This document shows positions 45,384 through 55,880 of a DNA stretch of 64,000 nucleotides, piece after piece. Source of the DNA: Triglochin maritima (taxonomy: Eukaryota; Streptophyta; Magnoliopsida; Alismatales; Juncaginaceae). The translations under genes were made by a program, and so were the position numbers. The stretch spans positions 14,960,001 through 15,024,000 of the forward strand of contig OY821788.1 of assembly GCA_963682175.1 (NCBI GenBank), in the 5' to 3' direction. Positions within the stretch are counted from its first letter, which is position 1. The number at the start of each line of letters is the position of its first letter. The notes beneath the pieces were generated by a model. That model saw only the letters and a program-made list of their open reading frames with translations. It had not been told where the DNA came from and did no database searches.

Positions 45384-46997
45384 CTAATAGGGTTGGATTC
45401 AAGCATTTCCACATTGTTGTCAACAACCGTTCCCCATAAAAGGTATGGACAACATTTGCATGATGGGAATGGTCATTTTTAACACTGTGCACATTCTGCC
45501 AAGCCTGATCAGGTTGACCTTTGGGATTTGCCACAGGTTGACTTGGTAACTGACCATTCTCGCATTAATGGATATGATGAGCCAACTGGCTAACTTGTAT
45601 TTCCAAAGCTTTGATTGTACTTTGCATGCTCTGCATTAACGCTTAAAGGTTCGGATCACTAGAGGGATCTTTTAGGTCAACTCACTGAGGTAGTGGAGTT
45701 TGGTTAGAATAACCCAACGATGAGGCCTGAGGAGGTTGGTAATTATGGTGTTGAGACCTTTGATGTGGGGGTTGGTAGGTCGCTGATGGGAGTGGAGGGT
45801 GATAAGGTGGAGGTTGAGGTTGAGCGTGCGAGCTCTGACCGTGGCCCCTAAGAGAAGTTAGGGTGATTACGTCATCCCGGGTTGTAGGAGTGATTGTACG
45901 GGTCATTACAGGGCATCTGTTGATACATCGCAATTGCATGCTAGATATCCCTGAGCGTAAGCACATTCCAAGTCATCATGTCCCGTAAGTCCACACCTAC
46001 TACACGTGGGAGTAGCGACTTGAGCTACAGGAGCTCGATCCAACTCTAAAATCTCAATCCTACGCATGAGAGCAACCAATTTTGCTTCAGACGTGATAGT
46101 TGACTCAACTTGATATGAACCAGCTCGACCAGAAGACCTAAAGGTTGGTGGCTCTCTCATGTTGTCCCACTCAAAGGTATGTTCAACCATCAATTCAAAA
46201 GTGTCACATGCCTCATCGATGGGTTTCATTTGGAAATCACCCTGACACATGGACTCCAACAATGTGCGGGTGTTGTAGTTGAGGCCCTCATAAACAATCT
46301 GGCACTGCCATAGCTCAAGTCCATGACGAGGGCACTGTTGGACAAGGTCCTCGAACCTGTCAAAGAAAGCATGAAAAGATTCTGTCTCAGTCTGATACCT
46401 TTGATGTATTTGGTGTCGTATCTATTGATTTTTCCTTTGAGGGAAAAATTTCTTCTGAAAGACGGTCACAAAGTCATCCCAAGACCGAATAGAGCTTGTA
46501 GGGAGGTTGTACATCAATTTCTTCGTGTTATCCTTCAACACGAAAGAAATCATCCTCAACCGGACTGAATCCTCGTCAAGTTGTTGAAGCTTGAACATGG
46601 AGCATACCTCCACGAATCCATGTATAAAAATATACAGATCCTCCTTATAAGCAGTGAAGGTAGGAAGCATGCTAACATATTGAGGTTTCAGTTCATAGTT
46701 GTTCCCGCGAGCTGGTGGAAGAACTATGGAAGAAGGTTGCGCGGCCCGAACAGGATGGGTCCGCTCCCACAAAGTCATCGGTTTATTCCGTTGAGCTAAA
46801 GGTGGTGGTGCACCAAGACCACGATCCTGACCGAATCCCTATTCCTCCTGAGTCGGAGGAGGAGGAGAAGGAGGTCTACGTAGTGGTGGGAGTGGACCGA
46901 GGTAGTCCATGTATGGACTCCGGTCTCCCCCATCTCCACGAGATGACCCGGCCTCACGCTCTAAAGGTGCTCGAGGAGGAGATGGGTGATCGCCTAC
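45384..46997 (-). pseudogene. E4 gag, broken, interrupted by E3
   Basis: Minus-strand pieces: VGDHPSPPRAPLEREAG; PSSIVLPPARGNNYELKPQY, MLPTFTAYKEDLYIF, SWDDFVTVFQKKFFPQRKN; LESMCQGDFQMKPIDEACDT; CCHC knuckle CSRCGLTGHDDLEC near 45970-46010; then SMQSTIKALEIQVSQLAHHI. Several frameshifts and stops occur. It ends at 45384 inside the gag tail, so protease and everything beyond are lost. The first codons, with the ATG at 54388-54390, lie on the other side of E3. Confidence 0.8.
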
Positions 46998-48187
46998 TGA
47001 TGAAGATTTAAATTTTATACCGCAAGTGCACGGCGTCAATGAAGACGTGGCAAGTACGGGTCGAACACAAGGAGGGAGAGATTTCGTTGTTAGTGTGATT
47101 TCGATTGAGGGGAAGAAGGGAGAGAAGAATTAATTTGGGTTTTTGGGGTTTTTGGTTTAATTAACTAAAGTACGAAACAAAAGCAATTAAAATTAAAACA
47201 AGAACAAAGAGAGAAATCCGTGGGGTGGAGGTTTAGACTTAGGTTTAGAGTAGAGAATTACTGAAACTTATTGTAAATCATGTTAGTTATGAAGCATTAC
47301 AAGATAAATGACTTAACATAAACTCAAGTAATCAAAATACACTAATCATGAACTTAAAATAATAACATGCATTCATCATTCTCTAACCCTAATTCCATCA
47401 CCTCCACCCTTTGGAGAGAGTTAGAAACTCATGGAGGGAGGAAGAAGAAGAGGTCCTTGAGACATTAAAAGAAAACTAAAACAAGAATTAAAAGAACAGA
47501 ATTTTATTAATAAAACTAAGGTACACAAATAAGAACAACAACCAAGGACCCTATTTACATCGTTCTCGGGTCTATTTATAGTTGCTACAAGGGACTTAGG
47601 TATAGAATTGGATAGTACACGTGTCCATACACGAGTGGACGAAATTGGGACACACGGATCGACCAATGGGCGGCGGAATCGCCGCACATCATGTGTATTG
47701 TGCGGCGGATTCGCCTCCCACGTTGGTCGGATTTAATCAGGATTTTTGTCACGCGTTTATGGTATGATTTGATCTTTATTTGCGTGTCTGGATGATTTCT
47801 TTCCATTGTCTTGAGCTCCGGATTAATTCCTTCCATTGTTGGAGATTTATAGTTGATTTTTCTTTTGACTTTTCCAACAAAATAACTTGATCCTTTTCTT
47901 TTGCAATTAGGTCCTTGGCATTTTGCAATTAAGTCCTTGACCTTTTTGTGATTAGCTCCTTGAATGCTTTTATGCTTGGATGCATTTCCAATTGAAACCC
48001 GATAAACTTGAATTCGGTCTTTATGATAGAAGTGAATCTTTTGCACACGTTTATGCTCGGAATGTTGGTAAATTGCATTCAGGTCCCTGTATTCTGTAAA
48101 TAAGACTAAACACATACCTTAGTAGCATTTATTGATGTAAAAGTAATCTAAATGAAAGACATATGATGCAATGTATGCAATGCATCA
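46998..48187 (-). repeat. E3 3' LTR
   Basis: TATA box CTATAAATAG (minus strand) at 47572-47581. Palindromes GCGGCGGAATCGCCGC (47670-47685) and GGCGGATTCGCC (47704-47715), centres 32 bp apart, about 90-130 bp upstream of the TATA box. Confidence 0.93.
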
Positions 48188-48191
48188 AATA

Positions 48192-48201
48192 CCCCCACAC
48201 C
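48192..48201 (-). promoter_or_regulatory. E3 polypurine tract
   Basis: CCCCCACACC on the plus strand (GGTGTGGGGG on the element strand), 4 nt from the 3' LTR. Confidence 0.75.
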
Positions 48202-48283
48202 TAGATTTTGCTAGTCCCTAGCAAAACAGAATATAAGAAAAATAAAAACAGGGAAATCCTAACTCACTTTCGTAGGAATCACG

Positions 48284-48351
48284 GTTGCACTTAGCATGTG
48301 CAACAAGCCTTTAAACCTCCTTGTTGCCAAGGGGGAGGAGTGTTGTCTCCT
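48284..48351 (-). other. Three-hairpin cluster next to the E3 polypurine tract
   Basis: GTTGCAC-7-GTGCAAC (48284-48304), CCTCCTTG-TTGC-CAAGGGGG (48316-48335, one mispair) and AGGAG-TGTTGT-CTCCT (48336-48351). Same order and spacing as in E2, although E2 and E3 LTRs are unrelated by eye. Confidence 0.75.
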
Positions 48352-49310
48352 GAGGGTTTTCAGCAGATATACCCACAAAGTCTTAATTCATCATTCCATT
48401 AATAGATCTTAATATTTCTGCCTTCACCTTATACATCTCACTTAAAGTTCTCGCATGCTCATTATATAAATCTAGCTCAAAAAATATGACTTGGTCTTTG
48501 TTCCTCCAACATTCACACCACTAACCCTTCTATACATGTTTATCACTTGAATTATTTTGCACGCCTCCTCTGGTGGTGAAGTATCATTCGGATCAACCAT
48601 GGCATGGATCATTCTTTTAGCTTTGGGCCTTGAGTATTATTTTTTTTTTCTTTTCTTCCGTGATTCAACACATTTGCTTTTTGACACTTTTACCCTTTTG
48701 GCATTTGTGTAGCGAGTTTGGTCGATAATCCCGAGCTGGTAGACTCAAGTTACCGGATTTCAAGATACCCCTACGGACCAGTGACTCAAAGGCTTGGGTT
48801 TTTGTAATCATTTTGCAAAATGTGTTTTCTTCACTTTATTCCTTTATTTTTATTTTTATTTTCCTCAAGGCTTAATTGCTATTAGAAGTCCACACTTCCC
48901 GGTATATTTTCCTCAACCTCTGCTTTTTATCAACCACTTCAAAGATTTGATTCATCCAATTTAAGTGCATACATGTCTTAAAGCGTAATGGGTTATTTCT
49001 TTGGAACTTAGATTTATGCCATAATTTCTACAAGCAGAACCATATAATAAGGAACAAGAACTCAATGCAATTTGTACTCGGGTTTTGGCAGTTCAATCTT
49101 AAGCTATGTCATAGAATATTGATTATTATTATTATTTTTTATATATTTTTTTTAAAATAAAGCAGAACAGAAAATCAAATAGATAGATATGTACATATAT
49201 AAACACCCCCCACACCTAAATCATGCATTGTCCTCAATGTATGCATAGATACAATAAATGCACTTATTACCTGCGTCGGCTTGCGGTAGAGGGGTTGAGT
49301 TTGCTCAAAG
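48352..49310 (-). other. E3 3' non-coding region
   Basis: About 1 kb between the gag-protease stop and the hairpin cluster. AT-rich, with no frame resembling pol. Confidence 0.75.
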
Positions 49311-51875
49311 TCAACCATAATCAGAACTGGATTGAATGACACCATGTTGGTGCATGTATCCAGTTGAATTGTTCCCCATGTTGACTTGAGGAAAAGATTC
49401 CACTCTTCTCACTTGAATTGGTTCGCTTGTTTGCTCGAGTGATGGTGGTTGAGTAAATGAATCACTCCCTTTTTTCTTACTTCCTTTTTGCTTATGTGAT
49501 GATTTATTTGATTCAGAATTCTGATAAATACGTGCTCTCATCACAACATCACTTGGGTTGCATATTATTTCTGGCTCATTATCAATATGGAAGATATTAA
49601 ATTCTGCTTTTAAGTTCCCGAAAGATAATTGCATGAGTCCGTTTCGACAGTTTATTAATGCTTCCGAAGTGGCTAAAAAGGGTCTACCTAGAATTACAGG
49701 GATTTGTCGATTAGGATTTACAACAGGTTCAGTATCAAGTACGACAAAATCCACTGGATAAATGAAGTCCCCAACCTTAATCAAAACGTCCTCTACTATA
49801 CCTCTTGGTTTCTTAACAGAACAATCAGCGAATTGGAGGGTTGTCCTAGAGGGTTTCAGTGGACCAAGGTTGAGTTGCTCGTAGACAGAAAATGGGAGCA
49901 AGTTAACGCTTGCACCAAGGTCTAGAAGGGCTTTATTGATAAATGTATCTCCTATTGAACATGAAATTGTGGGACACCCCGGGTCCTTATATTTTATAGG
50001 AGATGTGTTGGAAAGAATTGAGCATATGTTTGCAGTTAAGAATGTCTTCTTTGGTACATTTGTTTTTCTCTTTTTAGTGCACAAATCTTTCAAGAATTTA
50101 GCATAAGCAGGTATTTGTTGAATCATATCTAAGAGTGGAATATTCACCTTAACTTGCTTAAATACTTCCAGGATTTTCTCTATTTGTGCACTAGAGTTCT
50201 TTTTGAGTCTATTGGGAAATGGGGCTTTAGGCACATAGACTCGCTCAGGTTCAGGTTGAGCTACAGGTTCAGGTTGGGTAGGTGGATTGGGCTTTTCAAT
50301 TTGGACGTCGGGTTCAATGGTCAAGTCATATGTGGGTGCTTGATGGCTAGATTGATTAGTCATTCTAGGGTTTACCACATTATTGTCAATTTGTCTTCCG
50401 GACCGTAATGATACTACAGCATTGATTTGTTGGAACGGTCCTTCCTCATTAACCATTTGAACCGGTCTAGGGTTGTTATTTCCTGAAGGTGGTTGATAAG
50501 GTTGATATTGATTATTAGTTCTGGGGTTCACCTCAGGTTGGCTTGGAAATTGGCCCTTTTCTCTTTCACCTATTATCTGTGCTAATTGGCTGACCTGTGT
50601 CTCTAGCCTTTGGAATGATTGGTTGGTTGTTTGTATAAAAGTTGTCATTAAAGTTTCTAATTTTGTCAACCTAACCTCATGATTTCCATTGTTATTACCC
50701 CCAGATGATGTATTATTTTGGTTATATGGGGTTTGTTGTTGTCTAGGAGGTTGTCCTTGTTGGGTCCACGAAAAATTGGGATGATTACGCCAACCTGGGT
50801 TATAGGTCGATGCGTAAGGATCATTTCTAAAATTGTTGTATGTGGCATTAACATGTTCCAGGTTCACACAATCCTCCATTAAATGACCAGTCTGACCACA
50901 TCTAGAGCAAGGGGTAGGGGATGCTTGTCGGGTTTGGTTTTGCAGTTCTAGACTTTCCATTCTACGCATTAGGGTAGCTAGTTTTGCCTCGGCCGCTATG
51001 TTGGAGTCTATATCTAAGACACCTGGTCGGGTTTGACTCGCTATTCTAGATCCAATACTCGGGTTGATGGGTGTTCTAGCATTGTCCCATTGCATACTAT
51101 TTTCAGCTAAATCCTCAAGAAAAGTCCAGGCATCATTTTCATTTTTGGACATAAAGTTCCCTTGGCTCACAGATTCTAGCATAACCCTAGATGTGGGTGT
51201 CAATACCTCATAAATAATTTGGCATAATTGCCACTTCGGAATTCCGTGGTGAGGGCATTGGGTCAAGACACTTTTAAATCTTTCAAGATAGGAATAGAAC
51301 GGCTCGCTCTCAGACTGAACGAATGCAACAATTTCATTCCTAATCTTCATAGTCTTATGGTTGGGGAAATATTTTTTTAGAAACACTTGAACAAACTCAG
51401 CCCAACTCCTAATAGATCTTTCGGCTAGACTATATAGCCATTTCTTAGCGTCGTCCTTCAGTGCTAGAGGCACGAATTTCAGACGCACTGTCTCCTCAGG
51501 GATATGCTGGTATTGCATAAGAGAGCAGATTTCTTCAAATTCTCTAAGGAAGAGATATGGGTCTTCCCTAGAGGTGAACTTAGCCAACATACTCATGTAT
51601 TGTGCCTTAAGTTCGAAGTCGCGACCCGGGATGGTGGGCATAACGATGCACGATGGCTGAGCAGCCATCGTTGGGTAGCACCGATCCCTCAAAGTTATAG
51701 GTTGCGCAACAGGCGGGTCCACTACGTTCTCACCCATTAGATCCGAGTGAGGTGGTGCAACAGGTGGGTTGGGGTTAAGTTCCAGACTGGAATCTAGATG
51801 AACTCGTGAGAGTCGATTACTCAAGTCCCGAATCCAAATCTGAGTGCACCGGGTTGAATCAATTTTTGAATTCAA
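49311..51875 (-). CDS. E3 gag-protease polyprotein
   Basis: 854 codons, open. Residues about 90-270 form the retrotransposon gag domain (MLAKFTSREDPYLFLREFEE, ALKDDAKKWLYSL, FLKKYFPNHKTMKIRNEIV). CCHC knuckle C323-C336 (CSRCGQTGHLMEDC). Gln/Asn/Pro-rich linker 370-560. Retropepsin-like protease with D652 in LLDLGASVNLLP, the block RGIVEDVLIKVGDFIYPVDF at about 691-710, and ILGRPFLAT at 729-737. The last 90 residues are Lys/Ser-rich and end in a stop. Gag would form the particle and protease would cut it. In Athila/Tat elements reverse transcriptase follows; here the frame ends and about 1 kb of non-coding sequence leads to the LTR. The first Met is taken as the start, but a later Met (residue 47) is possible. 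Confidence 0.92.
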   Translation of the reverse strand: MNSKIDSTRCTQIWIRDLSNRLSRVHLDSSLELNPNPPVAPPHSDLMGENVVDPPVAQPITLRDRCYPTMAAQPSCIVMPTIPGRDFELKAQYMSMLAKFTSREDPYLFLREFEEICSLMQYQHIPEETVRLKFVPLALKDDAKKWLYSLAERSIRSWAEFVQVFLKKYFPNHKTMKIRNEIVAFVQSESEPFYSYLERFKSVLTQCPHHGIPKWQLCQIIYEVLTPTSRVMLESVSQGNFMSKNENDAWTFLEDLAENSMQWDNARTPINPSIGSRIASQTRPGVLDIDSNIAAEAKLATLMRRMESLELQNQTRQASPTPCSRCGQTGHLMEDCVNLEHVNATYNNFRNDPYASTYNPGWRNHPNFSWTQQGQPPRQQQTPYNQNNTSSGGNNNGNHEVRLTKLETLMTTFIQTTNQSFQRLETQVSQLAQIIGEREKGQFPSQPEVNPRTNNQYQPYQPPSGNNNPRPVQMVNEEGPFQQINAVVSLRSGRQIDNNVVNPRMTNQSSHQAPTYDLTIEPDVQIEKPNPPTQPEPVAQPEPERVYVPKAPFPNRLKKNSSAQIEKILEVFKQVKVNIPLLDMIQQIPAYAKFLKDLCTKKRKTNVPKKTFLTANICSILSNTSPIKYKDPGCPTISCSIGDTFINKALLDLGASVNLLPFSVYEQLNLGPLKPSRTTLQFADCSVKKPRGIVEDVLIKVGDFIYPVDFVVLDTEPVVNPNRQIPVILGRPFLATSEALINCRNGLMQLSFGNLKAEFNIFHIDNEPEIICNPSDVVMRARIYQNSESNKSSHKQKGSKKKGSDSFTQPPSLEQTSEPIQVRRVESFPQVNMGNNSTGYMHQHGVIQSSSDYG

Positions 51876-53162
51876 ATTCGAAATTTAAATTCCAAATTTA
51901 ATTTCAAGAATTAATTACTCTTTTTTTTCGTTTTTTTTATTTTATTTTTATTTTTTATTTTATTTTTTTGAATTTTTATTTTTATTTTTTTTTAGGAAAC
52001 AAACAAAAAAAAGGTAAGGATGAGAAGGGAAAGAAGACTCAGACGAGAAGGGAAACTTAACTCTAAAGGATAAAAATTAGGGTTGGTCAGAAATTTCCTA
52101 AACAAGCACGGTCAAAACAATCCTAGACCTAGTGTCACTTAGATCTAGACGACTCCTAACTGGTTGAGTCGAATTGATTCGCTTGATTCACCTCCCTCAC
52201 CAATCAAACCAAGTTGGCCAGTTAGTGTATAGCTAGTGGGGGCGCTTCCGACAGAGTCGGTGCCAATTAGACAACCACGTCGCTTGGAAGACTTTCGTCG
52301 ACACAAAAACACTTTCTAGACACCAAATTGAATTCAATTAGCTTCAGGTCATAGCAAGTCAAACCAATCTCCTCCTTAATTGAGTCCGCGTCCTTAGGGG
52401 CCAATGTCTAATTGATTTTAAATTTTAGGCTTAGGCGACACTTCAGGATTGTGGTTTGTGGGCTACGGGAGGGTGATGAAATCCCCACCGTATCTTTTCC
52501 TACGGAGTTGCCCTTAAGATAGTTTAACTTAAATCTAGCAAAGATAGTCAAACAATGGTCTTTTTAATGGGGGCAATTGCAAGGTTGTATGCAACTAAAT
52601 TATATGCTCTAATACAATCGATAAAAACCTCGATACGTACCTTGCCTCCAGCAATCTTCAACAAGTATTAATTTGCAAGAATTTAGCAAGAATAATGCAA
52701 GCAAAACATTATATGATGCATGCACTAAGGTCTTTCTAATTTTGCCAATTTTAGGTCAGAGTTGAATTATTGCCAATTATGGAATTGTAACCCTAACACG
52801 TGCAATTCTACGAAAGGGAACTTTTCAACTATTCAGATTTTACGAGAAAGGCAAGAAAAGTTACCTCCGCAATGCTCAGTCGGGTTCGCCGCCCGCTCTC
52901 GGAGATTCCAGTAGCTCAATGCGACCACCCAGAGATGTCGACGATGCCCCAGAAATTTGAAGACCAGAACCCACACTGGTGCGGCGATTCCGCCGCAAGC
53001 CACCTTGTATATGCGGCGATTCCGCCGCCCAAGTATCTCAGAACGCTCCCGGATTTCGCCGCGCGCTCTGTTGTCTCCTGCTACACAAATTCAAATACTT
53101 AGATCGCGCACAAGGTAGACAGGATAAAATCGAAAACACAAAAACACAAAATCTGCGTCGCC
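51876..53162 (-). other. E3 untranslated leader
   Basis: About 1.3 kb from the primer site to gag. A T/A-rich tract at 51900-52010 lies just before the gag start. Palindrome pair at 52981-53028. Confidence 0.75.
52981..53028. repeat. Palindrome pair in the E3 leader
   Basis: GCGGCGATTCCGCCGC at 52981-52996 and again at 53013-53028, centres 32 bp apart, ending 135 nt from the primer binding site. It is the exact reverse complement of the hairpin GCGGCGGAATCGCCGC in the LTR (47670-47685). Confidence 0.9.
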
Positions 53163-53180
53163 TCCCCGGCAACGGCGCCA
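53163..53180 (-). promoter_or_regulatory. E3 primer binding site, tRNA-Asp
   Basis: TGGCGCCGTTGCCGGGGA on the element strand, a perfect complement of the tRNA-Asp 3' end, 6 nt from the 5' LTR. Confidence 0.92.
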
Positions 53181-53186
53181 AAAACT

Positions 53187-54376
53187 TGATGAAGATTTAA
53201 ATTTTATACCGCAAGTGCACGACGTCAATGAAGACGTGGCAAGTACGGGTCGAACACAAGGAGGGAGAGATTTCGTTGTTAGTGTGATTTCGATTGAGGG
53301 GAAGAAGGGAGAGAAGAATTAATTTGGGTTTTTGGGGTTTTTGGTTTAATTAACTAAAGTACGAAACAAAAGCAATTAAAATTAAAACAAGAACAAAGAG
53401 AGAAATCCGTGGGGTGGAGGTTTAGACTTAGGTTTAGAGTAGAGAATTACTGAAACTTATTGTAAATCATGTTAGTTATGAAGCATTACAAGATAAATGA
53501 CTTAACATAAACTCAAGTAATCAAAATACACTAATCATGAACTTAAAATAATAACATGCATTCATCATTCTCTAACCCTAATTCCATCACCTCCACCCTT
53601 TGGAGAGAGTTAGAAACTCATGGAGGGAGGAAGAAGAAGAGGTCCTTGAGACATTAAAAGAAAACCAAAACAAGAATTAAAAGAACAGAATTTTATTAAT
53701 AAAACTAAGGTACACAAATAAGAACAACAACCAAGGACCCTATTTACATCGTTCTCGGGTCTATTTATAGTTGCTACAAGGGACTTAGGTATAGAATTGG
53801 ATAGTACACGTGTCCATACACGAGTTGACGAAATTGGGACACACGGATCGACCAATGGGCGGCGGAATCGCCGCACATCATGTGTATTGTGCGACGGATT
53901 CGCCTCCCACGTTGGTCGGATTTAATCAGGATTTTTGTCACGCGTTTATGGTATGATTTGATCTTTATTTGCGTGTCTGGATGATTTCTTTCCATTGTCT
54001 TGAGCTCCGGATTAATTCCTTCCATTGTTGGAGATTTATAGTTGATTTTTCTTTTGACTTTTCCAACAAAATAACTTGATCCTTTTCTTTTGCAATTAGG
54101 TCCTTGGCATTTTGCAATTAAGTCCTTGACCTTTTTGTGATTAGCTCCTTGAATGCTTTTATGCTTGGATGCATTTCCAATTGAAACCCGATAAACTTGA
54201 ATTCGGTCTTTATGATAGAAGTGAATCTTTTGCACACGTTTATGCTCGGAATGTTGGTAAATTGCATTCAGGTCCCTGTATTCTGTAAATAAGACTAAAC
54301 ACATACCTTAGTAGCATTTATTGATGTAAAAGTAATCTAAATGAAAGACATATGATGCAATGTATGCAATGCATCA
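53187..54376 (-). repeat. E3 5' LTR
   Basis: 1190 bp. Differs from the 3' LTR at four positions seen by eye: CACGACG, AAAACCAAAAC, GAGTTGACG and GTGCGACGG. Confidence 0.95.
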
Positions 54377-55513
54377 CCTACACTGTCCATCTCAGACAAA
54401 TGCACTCTCTCAAGTCGAGCGCTCTCACCAGAACGAGCCCAACCTCGCATAAAATGCTCAACTCGACTCTAAAATAACACACAACAGGTGTAATCAAATG
54501 AGGAGACTATAACAAAGAATATAGAGGAGGAGAAGACACATATGAGAAAGGAAGAATCCCTAGAGCTAGCGTGGGTAGTGGGAGAAGGTAGAAGCACACA
54601 AGCAAACAAGGCTCAAACAACTTATGACTATAGGTCCTTAGGCTAGACGACTCCTAACTTCGAGATCACTAGTTTCGACACACCTTACCTCCCTACAACG
54701 AAGACCACAATGCCTAGCAAGTGATACCAGATCCGGAGATCCAGCACCTCCTACTATGGACAAGGCAGGCAACACCGATCAGGTCATGACGGTCTCAACT
54801 CGATCACTCTCCTAGTGCGTCCGAAATCCTTAGGGTCAATGTCTACTTGGTTTTAGAATTAAAGCTTTGATTAAGCATGATTTTTGGGGCAAAGGAAAGG
54901 GTGATGAAATCCCCCACCTTATCTTGTATGGGACAACCCCTCCTTAGTAGTGTTTTGAGTCTTAATCTAGCAATCAACTCTCCAAACAAACGCTCACCTC
55001 GCTCTTGTTGCAATGTCATTCCTACTAATTAATGCATGGTTATACAAAAATGCATGAATGAGTGTAGGAAGTGTATACCTCACGCCAGCACTCAATAACT
55101 GAAAGTAAAGCTAAAACAAAAGACAAACTACGTGCCTAAGTCAAGTATATGATGCATGACCTAAACAAGCAAGAATGCCTAATCTTTTGCTTTGGATTTT
55201 AGTGGCCAAGTTGATTAAAGGGGATTGATTGTTAATCTGGGAGCAAACTACAAGTAAAAACATTCCAAATTGAACCTCCAGATGACCTAGTGAATGTAGA
55301 AACAACCAGAAAAAATTAGAGGGAATGTTGAGCTCAGCAGGCCGCCAGTTGGCGGTCCACCACCGCTGATTGGCGGTCTGTTCACCTTTGTTCCCCTCCA
55401 AACTTCTCCTAGTCACATCTCTTGATCTTTAGAGACTCTTGAAACAAAGCAAAACTACAAACAAAAATTTAAAAACACTCGAATCGTCCAAACCAAAGTC
55501 TGGACAGAGCACC
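54377..55513 (-). other. E4 gag start and leader
   Basis: The E4 gag ATG is at 54388-54390, followed by GACAGTGTA and the E3 insertion. The rest is leader, similar to that of E1. Palindrome pair at 55341-55378. Confidence 0.75.
55341..55378. repeat. Palindrome pair in the E4 leader
   Basis: GCCGCCAGTTGGCGGTC and ACCGCTGATTGGCGGT, centres at 55348.5 and 55369.5, exactly 21 bp apart; about 136 nt from the primer binding site. Confidence 0.85.
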
Positions 55514-55531
55514 TCCCCGACAACGACGCCA
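55514..55531 (-). promoter_or_regulatory. E4 primer binding site, tRNA-Asp with two mismatches
   Basis: TGGCGTCGTTGTCGGGGA on the element strand; both mismatches are transitions, as expected from decay of methylated cytosines. 6 nt from the 5' LTR. Confidence 0.82.
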
Positions 55532-55880
55532 AAAACTTGATTGATCATTTATATAACCGCAAGTGCACGACGTCGGTGAAGACGTGGCAAATACGGGTCG
55601 TGTCCACGAGGAGGTGTGTCAACTTTGGTTCTTCAGAAATCGAGTGGGAAAAGATGGGAGAAGGAATTGATTACACTAAACTACACTAAACTATGCTATG
55701 CTACACTAATACGAAACAAACAAAGAAGATGAAATCACGAGACTAAATAAAACTAAACTAAGTGACTAATAGAAGCAAGTTGTAAATCAGGAATGGAAAA
55801 CCCTTAAGGGGTGGAGTGTGTGTACACATGAAATAAGTGGTGATGGATGCATTCAATAGAGCACAAGTGTAGGGAGTGTT

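Larger units (their letters stand above)
46998..54376 (-). mobile_element. E3: young, structurally complete gag-protease-only LTR retrotransposon
   Basis: 7379 bp with two LTRs of 1190 bp each and target duplication CCTAC (46993-46997 and 54377-54381). LTRs start TGATG and end CATCA. By eye only four differences separate them. It has a perfect tRNA-Asp primer site and polypurine tract and a single open 854-codon gag-protease. There is no reverse transcriptase, RNase H or integrase, so movement needed another element's enzymes. It is inserted a few codons after the start of E4 gag, in the same orientation. Confidence 0.95.

Noticed and set aside
47585..48115. 176-codon frame in the E3 LTR, also at 53774-54304
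   Set aside because: It appears twice only because the LTR is duplicated; it lies in U3 and shows no similarity to a known protein.
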